Shown here piece after piece: positions 56,800-64,000 of a stretch of DNA of 64,000 nucleotides; positions within the stretch are counted from its first letter, which is position 1; each line of letters starts with the position of its first letter. A model generated the notes under the pieces. The model was not told where the DNA came from, made no database searches, and was given only the letters and a program-made list of their open reading frames with translations. The position numbers and the translations under genes are program-made. This stretch comes from Akebia trifoliata (Eukaryota; Streptophyta; Magnoliopsida; Ranunculales; Lardizabalaceae). The stretch is taken from assembly GCA_017979445.1 (NCBI GenBank), contig CM030715.1, positions 30,043,090 through 30,107,089 on the forward strand, written 5' to 3'.

Positions 56800-59028
56800 A
56801 TGATGCAGCAACAATTGCTACCGTTGTCAATCCAACGACCTTCTCTTCTTCCATGCAACAAACACTTGCAAAGAACTACTACCTTTAACAAGGGCTTTCC
56901 TGCCCTAATTTCTCTGCAATCGTCTTTAAACTGTAGGAATAGTGACCCTCTTAAGATAAGGGCAGTGTCCCTAGAAGAAGAAATTCCCCCAAATGCCCTC
57001 CGTCAGAAGAGTGACCCACTGTGGAGAGGTGGCTTCAGCTTAGGGGTAGACTTGGGAATGTCTCGTACTGGTGTTGCTCTCAGCAAAGGCTTCTCCATTC
57101 GACCTCTAACCGTAATAACTAACCCCTCTCTCTGTTTTATAATTATTATTATTTTTTTTAAATTTTGGTGTTGGAAGTAATTTTGCATTTTTCTATGAAC
57201 TGGTTTAGGTTTTGGAGTTGCGAGGGCAAAAGCTCGAGCTTCGACTTCTCGAGATTGCACAAAGAGAGGTGCATATATTTCTGTGATTGATAATTTAATT
57301 AGTTTTCATGAATTGTTAGGTTTGTGATCTTTTTTTTTTTTTTTTTGGATAATAATTGGCTTTGACAAATTATCATTTTTAGCACTAAAAGTATATATTT
57401 CTTTTGATTATGAAATTGAAGGAAGTTGATGAATTCATAGTTGGTCTTCCTAAATCTGGTGATGGGAAGGAGACGGTGCAGTCGAATATAGTCCGAAGTG
57501 TTGCGGGAAGGCTCGCAGTTAGAGCTGCAGAGAGGTGATGTGCTCGGTTGCTGTTTGGTACTAATTAAATATGAAATATAGTTTCTATGATTGATCTCTA
57601 ATTTCATGAATATGAACTTTAATGATAAATCGTTAGATAGTATTTGTCTTAAAAGACCACTTCCACTCCCATTCCCACTCCTTGACATACCCATTTGATT
57701 ATGATCACTATTTATGTCTTCCAACATTGAAACTGATCCAGAGAAAGGCATTTCTTCAGACACATAGAATTCAAAATTGGTGTTGGAAAACACTATTAGG
57801 ACGAGGGGCATGGTTATCTAGTGGGGAATCGGTAAACCACCACCTCTTGAATTATGGGGTGGCTCTTCATGTGTAGTCTTATTTTATTTCTTTGTTCAAC
57901 ATCTCTTGTTGTTCCCCTCTCTCGGATGGGATTATGTGGAATTTTATTCCCCCAGCCATCTGTTGGGGCTTGTGGAAAGAAAGGAGTGGGCAAATCTTCC
58001 AAGGAAAGGAGCATTCTTTGCAGGAAATTATCTTTTGTATCGGGGGTTTGTTGTTTTATTGGTGCAAACAATTTCATGAGATGTTAAGGTGTAATCTGGT
58101 GTGTTGAGGGTGATCACCCTCGAGGGTGTTGAGGGTTTATTTTGTTTGTTTTTCTTTTGTTACCCTTTGGCTTTTTTAGTTTGGAAACATATATTGTACT
58201 AGTGAAATTTTGTAAAAGATGCATGTTAAGTGGTAATTATCATGTTAGTTGCATGTTTCTAGTGTTTGTCACTAAGGGTGTCAAAGGTTTCTTTTGTTTG
58301 TTTTTCTTTTGTTACCCTTTGGCCTTTTTAGTTGGGAAACATTATTGTACTAGTGAAATTTTGTAAAAGATGCATGTTAAGTGGTAATTATCATGTTTGT
58401 TGCATGTTTCAAGTGTTTGTCTCTAATTTTAAAGAAACCTCTATTTTATTTGGGAGTATTGATTCCAGTCATCCTTAACGAACAGGGGTTGGAGAGTGTA
58501 CTTGCAGGATGAACATGGAACATCAACGGAAGCTCTTGACTTCATGATCGATATGTAACTATTTTCTGTTACTCTTAATTATTTTAGGTATAAGTAATTT
58601 TCAAGAATGCTAATAATGAATGGCATAAGATGTAACAAGTTGAAGAAAAAAATGATTGATGCATTCCTACTACTTTGAATCTAAAGATATTACTTACTGG
58701 AGATAATTCGATCAACGCTCTTTCAGGGGTCTCAAGAGGTCTGCTCGCCACGAAAGAATTGATTCATATGCTGCCATGGTATGCAAGAAACTCTCATTTA
58801 TTATTATCAATATTGTTTTTATTTTCACTAGAATTGTGTTGGGGAAAATTTTCATTTGTTCTTTTTTATTTCTTTACTTTTTGGATTTAGATGGTACTCC
58901 AGAGATATTTTTCCACGTCAGGTCAACGAACTGAACTTGTTCTTCCTAAGCAATTGGAACTTCAAGAAAAACTTCGACGAGGTCCACCCAAGGACTTGGA
59001 TTTTTTCCCTGAAGAACTTGAGGGCTGA
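56800..59028 (+). CDS. YqgF/RuvX-type RNase H-fold nuclease, probably organellar
   Basis: Bacterial relatives process the 5' end of 16S pre-rRNA and were once called putative Holliday junction resolvases. The plant form is presumed to act in plastids or mitochondria. Six exons: 56800-57111, 57209-57268, 57422-57534, 58486-58554, 58727-58778, 58891-59028. All are GT-AG and in phase, giving 247 residues. Residues 1 to about 55 are Ser/Leu/Gln/Arg-rich with few acids, like a transit peptide. The catalytic set is present: D84 in LGVDLGMSRTG, the IVGLP strand at 130-134, the acidic DE at 170-171 of LQDEHGTSTEA (DERxT/S-like), and D197 in RIDSYAAM. The C-terminus extends about 35 residues past the bacterial core (LRRGPPKDLDFFPEELEG). 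The ATG is the first in frame; a second follows immediately. The third intron is enlarged by a LINE tail and a tandem duplication. Confidence 0.92.
57640..58090 (+). mobile_element. LINE 3' tail inside an intron of the YqgF-type gene
   Basis: The frame at 57892-58083 reads PPAICWGLWKERSGQIFQG... then LLFYWCKQFHEM. This is the conserved C-terminal zf-RVT-side segment of plant L1-type polyproteins (A-x-x-W-x-(I/L)WKERN-x-R-x-F...WC). Upstream to about 57640 the reading is broken by stops. It is a 5'-truncated, same-strand insertion. Confidence 0.65.
58134..58425 (+). repeat. 152-bp tandem duplication in the same intron
   Basis: Units begin 'ggtttattttgtttgttttt' at 58134 and 'ggtttcttttgtttgttttt' at 58286. 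They share 'ttgtaaaagatgcatgttaa' and flanking sequence with few differences. The unit overlaps the 3' end of the LINE insertion. Confidence 0.85.
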
Positions 59029-61491
59029 GAACGTGTTTCTGATTCTAGTATGATTCAAAACCTTAATGAATTTTGTTCTCACTCTTTTGGTTTACTTGTA
59101 CTAGTCAAAATTAGTTATCAAAAGAGAGTAAGAAATCATCATTGAGGACAACAGGTCTTATTTCTTTTAGAGCATGCTTCTAATGGGTACAATTGGAGAA
59201 GGAACTACTGATTGAATAAATTCAAAACTTTTTTTCATTTTTTTGATCTTTATAGACATCTATTTAGTATGGGCCATGGGTCAAGGCTGAGATGACCAAA
59301 ACAAGACATTTGAGGTTTGTCTTAGGTTTATTTCGGGTTTGCCCAGATTTTCTTGGTTTGTTTATCAAGACATCTCATTTTTTTCAACTGAGAAATACCC
59401 GACGACTGAGTTTTAAACTATGGTAATCACTGACAAATTGGTGCTAGTTAAAGTGCTCATGCATTGATAGGAGAATCATCTTTGAGGACAATAGGTCCTA
59501 ATCATTGAAAGAATGTATTTACATAAAAGATTTTGTGTGCTAGATGGAGTGGGTGGTAAAGTATGGTTTATAACCCCATCCCTTTCTTCCTGCCTAGAGC
59601 ATGACTCTTGTTATCTGTATTGTTCAACGAAATATGGAATGGAGGAGAAAGTCATCTTGTGAAGGTGGTTGTGTGAGATGCGATAGAGCTCAGAACTTCT
59701 GTTTTGAGTGTCTTAGGGAAAGGTAACACTGTTTTCCATTATTGAACGAAGTGTCAGCTTTTGAATGTAAATGGTTTTTTTTTTTTTTTGGTTTAAGAAT
59801 GCTCTCTACAATGCCTTGAACGTTTGTTAATCCGTCTTCTTTTTAATGTATAATGAGATGAAGAGATTATGGAGAAGGGTGGTTGACAACAAATTTTGTA
59901 GTGATGTGGTGACCGAAACTTCTGTAAGACTTTGGGAGGACCTGTGATGTGTTGGCTCCCTTGAGACTTGAGTTCCCTACGACGTACTCTTTCCCTAATT
60001 TCAAGGGCTCCTTCATCAGCTAATGTATGTAAGTGTAATGTTTTGGGCATAACTGTTTTCAGTGAGATCTCTTCAGAGAGAGTGCCTCCCCTTCCCAGTT
60101 AAGACAATATGGTAATCTTCAAGCCTTCCAATGTTGTTTTCTTTATTTTGACAGCAATATTGGACAAAATTATTGCAATCACTTGATTAGTCAAGTATTT
60201 GCAATCCCCGATTAGGTGCATCATGCGCAAAGCAACAAAGACATAGTGGATCATTTGCTTACTCGGTCCTCTTTTGCCTTGGCTATATTGATTTAGTTCT
60301 CTTCATGTTTGGGATGACTTGGATGGTCCCACACTCGATATATAGCCTCTTTGAAAGGTGGCATGCCAATTGCCAAGGACTGCACTGAAAAGGAAGATTC
60401 TTTAGAGGACGATCTCCTTTGGTATGATGGGCTGTTTGGATGGAAAGGGAAATGAGCTTTTTCGAGACTGTGGAAGAAAGCATTGAGGCCACTGTTCAAG
60501 GCTATCTAGTGATTCCCTCATTTACTACTGTAGTATGTATTGGTTTTCAGTTTTGCACTATAAATTTTCTTTTTACCAATTTAAAAGAAGAAAAGATTAT
60601 ATTAGGTGGGATTCTTCGATACTAGCTATTCAGGATTGAATGATTAGTCAAATATAATGTTGGGGTTTGGTTGTACATTGATTTTTTATTTTGTTTGAAA
60701 ATAAATTAGATCGCCAAATTAGATGGCATAGCTTGCGTAATGCCGAAAATATTATCTGAATTAAGTTAATGCCCATGGGTTGAAACTTATCAGTAAGGAT
60801 TATTTTGTTCGGCACTCTCTGCCTTTAGTTTCTAGTGGTCGTCCCCCTCTCTTCCCTTTTTTTTTTTCATTTTTAAATCCAATGTGAAAAATTGGAAAAT
60901 ATATCGTCCAAGCAATCTTGCATTTTGAAATTAGTTTGACTTGTTTAGAAAATTTTGAAGGACACTTTGAATATCATAAATCATGAGATATATGAAAATT
61001 TTGAACCATGTTCAATTGAATGGTGACCCTTCTACTGGCATGGTTCATGCCCTAGATAAGCGTGGATCCAAATTTCGTCTTCATTTAGATAAAGACGCTT
61101 ACGATGGTTCAAAGTTTTATTCCTTTTTGGAATGGTTCACTGAAACATTATAGTTTTTCGGCCAACAAGACCAGAACAATATTAATTCAAGAAGTTTCAT
61201 ATTGCCTCTAATTGGATAGATTGAGATCATCTCAGTTTTTTACCTGAACGAAAAATTGTCTTAAAATGAGATTTAAAACCTTGCATGGTTTTATCATTCA
61301 AGAAAACAAAGAGTGAACAAAAGGCATATTGTTTTCTTCTTCTTTCTTTGATGGTCTGCTAGATGGGGTGACCATAATCTTATAATTTGAATCACCACAC
61401 AAGAAGTCAGAAGTTGTAAATATTTGTAATGAAAGAATTGTTGAGAATAGTATAATTAATGTATCATCTTCTCACAATGGTGAGCACTTAC
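59029..61491. other. Spacer between the YqgF-type and GT8 genes, possible LINE relics
   Basis: No intact gene. About 59845-59935 reads EMKRLWRRVVDNKFCS...TSVRLWED in one plus frame, resembling the LW-x-x-V-(I/V)-x-x-K(Y/F)G...(S)LW-x-(D) motif of plant LINE reverse transcriptases. It is broken by stops. About 59290-59430 has a catggtttta-type MITE fragment. A (T)n run lies at 59773-59786. Confidence 0.4.
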
Positions 61492-63088
61492 TCAGTACAG
61501 CTTGTTGAACCCAGGAAGCTGTGGAGATTCTCCCGATTTTGGCAAGAAGGAATCCCCCCTCTCCAAGGAGACATGCAAGCATGTCATTACTTTAACGAGT
61601 GATCCCCACACTACCGGTGCACAACAGAAGGCATAGAAGAATACTGCAAGGGCTCGAAAGACCCCATTATTGTACCAAGGGTATGCCATAACAAGAAGGG
61701 CACCCAAAATCCCCAACCAAGGCATCAGGACATGAATTGCTGGCAACAGGAAGGCATTAATCATGACTGAAGCAAGTGAGGAAGAGCCGAGCAAGTATAG
61801 GGCCCAACCGAGGAGTGGGTGCACCGTCCGAGGAATGAGTAAGGCGGGGACAATGTAGACGACTAGAATTGACCACATAGCTGTCATCTTAAGTCCTGTT
61901 TGGAAAGGCAGGCTCTTGTCATGTTGCCGGTAGCACATCTTCGACAGGTTGGGTCGTGTCAACCGTGTAATTACCATCACTGTTAGGTAAATCACTGATT
62001 GGATAAGGATCATGGATATGTCACCGCCATACCTGTTTATGATTGTGATCACAGGAAACCAAGCAAGGCAAGGTGGATGGTGAGAAGACAAGTCCCGAAT
62101 TGGATCTTAAGCTAACAATATAACAATATGCCATCAATTTCTTACCCAAGTGTTTGTCGACGTTGCTCATGCCATGAGAGACCCAATGGCAGGACAGGCC
62201 ATGACCACCAATACCAAGGCTTCAACCACGGGGCGCTTGGGAAGGTGATCACACTATTAGGCCCACAAGGTATCCTCCACTGAAGTTGAAGATCTGAACA
62301 CAATGCAAAGAATTGTTGGAAAAATAATGGTCCAGAATTTGAAAATAAAAGTAAGAAAACAAGAGACGTTGAAGTTGAGATCTCCCTAGTCGAGTAAAAA
62401 ACTCAAGTTTGGTAAAAGGGTTTCCAGCGAACGTTTCCAGGATAAAATGAGCCTAATCTCTTGATCACAATTTGTTTCATTGTCTTGCAAAGATGGAGCA
62501 AAGAAACCATCGAAATCAGAATTTACTTACAGTAATATGAAGCATCCATCTGGTAACCTAAAGGAAGTCTATAGTTGCCATCAAGTCTGGTGCCATTAAG
62601 AGGTGGATGGAACATTGGTTGATCAAGCAAGTCTGAGAAATAGCTAGCAAGAAAACCCTGGTCTGCGCCATCTGGGTTATGTCGCCCAATCTTTAATTCA
62701 TGAAGCATGTTTTTGAACACTTCCAATGATGGCTGTGGAGTTGGAAAGAAAGGCTTGACTTAGCTCACACGTAACGACCCTTTTAAGCATAACTGAAGTG
62801 CATGGTCAAAGATATCGGTGGGGAGAGAATACCTGTAAGACGAAGAGGCCAGTGTGGAAGATGCAAGGGTTGATGAAGGCAGCACAGAACTGACCACATT
62901 GGAAAAGCTCATCGGTTTTTTGGAGGAAAAGGTTGTCTGAGTCGAGCATGACCACTCTGTCGTACTCAACCAGGCTCCATGCATAGAGCTTGTTAAGTGT
63001 CAACTTGAATCTGTTGTTGTTATCTTTCCCCATGTAGGGGTTATCCAGGTTTCGCACTCTTACTACCTTTGCTCCATCTTCTCTTTCA
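61492..63088 (-). CDS. PGSIP7/8-like GT8 glycosyltransferase, 3' part
   Basis: Membrane-bound glycosyltransferase family 8 protein, annotated in Arabidopsis as putative glucuronosyltransferase PGSIP7/PGSIP8; substrate not established. Exons on the minus strand: 63088-62833, 62732-62531, 62293-62146, 62032-61492. All are GT-AG and in phase, giving the C-terminal 381 residues. The first visible exon holds the nucleotide-sugar/metal DxD motif in DRVVMLDSDNLFLQ, then NPCIFHTGLFVLQ. Next come the GADQGFLASYFSDLLD and LPLGYQMDASYY segments and WLKPWYWWSWPVLPLGLSWHEQRR. The last exon encodes about five hydrophobic helices, including HPLLGWALYLLG and PWLGILGALLVMAYPW, ending GFNKLY. The Y of YYY is split across the exon 2/3 junction seen here. 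The exon at 63088 starts with a split codon, so upstream exons exist; none is recognisable in 63089-64000 and they must lie beyond the window. Confidence 0.93.
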
Positions 63089-63761
63089 CTGCATCAAGAA
63101 GCACAATTGCTCACTGAAAAAGAAAATTTGTAATTTTTTTTTTTTTTTCCTAAGCTTGCTTCGGCGTTACAAACTGAACAATGATAATATATAAAAAAAA
63201 AAAATTGAAATTTGTGTGCATGCATTCAATCAAATGCACTCTTGTGGTTGGTCAAAAAATAGTCGACAGTTTCGACCCAAAGAAGACTTTTCCTTGGGAT
63301 GACAGTGACTAGGGATTCGGGCCGTTAGGTGATCCTGAACCCATCCCTAAAGAGGCAGGTTGAGCCTTGGAATAGTCCAAATTCCCATAAGCCTTAAGTC
63401 AGTAAAGTCCAAGTCTGGATTTAATGGACCCAGACCAATTCAGGTAGATTTTGGCTTTTTTATAATAAAAAAAAGATCAAATTCAATGGTCAAGAATCAC
63501 CAATCAGGCTTGTTTTAATGCTTTTCCTAGTCCAAAGTTCATGGTTTCGATATTTTTCCTTTGTTTAGACAAAGAAAATATTTGTTAGAGATTTGATCAA
63601 GTATGTACACAGAGGCATTTAAACCATTTAGCATTAATCTATATTAGAAGACTGAGGTCAAGAAATGGTTTTGTTAACATGTGCCCTAAGATGTATTTAA
63701 TGAATCTCAACAGTTGACCATGGTACACATGTTAACAAATCCTTAACTTAAATACATATTC
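63089..63761. other. Upstream intron of the GT8 gene
   Basis: Presumed intron, since the exon ending at 63088 begins mid-codon after a 'gatgcag' acceptor. No exon for the conserved N-terminal GT8 strand is visible. It contains a T run near 63129 and an A run near 63194. Confidence 0.6.
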
Positions 63762-64000
63762 AGGGGCAGAGTCAGGATTTTATTGTAGTCAGGGCAAATT
63801 ATGGTTAATCGTATAATTGAAAAACTTGAAGATGATTGAAAATTTTGAAGATGAATGATTTTACGGAGAAATTTAGAAGTTTTTTTTTTTTTTTTTTTTT
63901 TAAAGTAGAAGAAAATGATATTTAAGTCATTTTCAAAAATTGGAGGGTGGCGAGGGGGTGTGGGGGACAAATGGTGAGAGAGAGAGAGAGAGAGAGAGAG
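63762..64000 (+). mobile_element. hAT-type MITE relative, cut by the window end
   Basis: Starts 'caggggcagagtcaggattt' and continues 'gtagtcagggcaaattatgg', as in the element at 29260-29500 read in reverse. 'gtgtgggggacaaatgg' follows and then (GA)n to the window end. The right terminus is not visible. Confidence 0.55.

Noticed and set aside
62033..62091. Extension of the GT8 last exon to an upstream in-frame ATG (MSSHHPPCLAW...)
   Set aside because: A good acceptor at 62033 and phase agreement with the exon ending at 62146 show that this part is intron.
1..64000. CRISPR arrays, operons, riboswitches or phage elements
   Set aside because: The window is plant nuclear DNA; the repeats seen are MITE, SINE and tandem types with no spacer-repeat structure.

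Overview
This is nuclear DNA from a flowering plant, most likely a eudicot. The evidence is intron-split genes with GT-AG junctions, plant-specific families (an EAR-motif C2H2 repressor, a cell-wall pectin methylesterase, a PGSIP-type GT8 glycosyltransferase), very AT-rich intergenic DNA and many small inverted-repeat transposons. I cannot name the species.

Five genes can be supported. (1) 15626-16621 (+): an intronless ZAT1/4/9-type three-finger C2H2 protein. (2) 31307-41177 (+): a 14-exon SEC16 homologue, the scaffold of ER exit sites; it carries two apparent -1 frameshifts. (3) 43693-46565 (-): a complete five-exon pectin methylesterase of the PME53-like subgroup. (4) 56800-59028 (+): a six-exon, probably organelle-targeted YqgF/RuvX-type RNase H-fold nuclease. 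(5) 61492-63088 (-): the 3' four exons of a PGSIP7/8-like GT8 transferase, whose 5' end lies beyond the window. No operon-like organisation is expected. SEC16, the pectinesterase and the GT8 protein all belong broadly to secretion or the cell wall/Golgi, but nothing shows the clustering is functional.

The rest, about three quarters of the window, is mostly small transposon debris: foldback MITEs, tRNA-derived SINEs, a hAT-type MITE with a perfect 8-bp target duplication nested in another MITE, a Tourist-like element holding a long GC-rich triplet array, long-TIR foldbacks (one with a nested SINE), LTR-like remnants, a LINE 3' tail inside an intron, and several recent tandem duplications (83, 152, 180 and 187 bp units). 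No intact transposase or full-length retrotransposon was found.

The most unusual pattern is a set of at least twelve short foldback elements. They share a similar central hairpin motif (about ATAGATC...GAGATACAC) but have clearly different terminal arms, so they look modular. One subgroup carries a CACGTG (G-box) in its arms. All boundaries were read by eye; element limits are approximate unless a target duplication is given.
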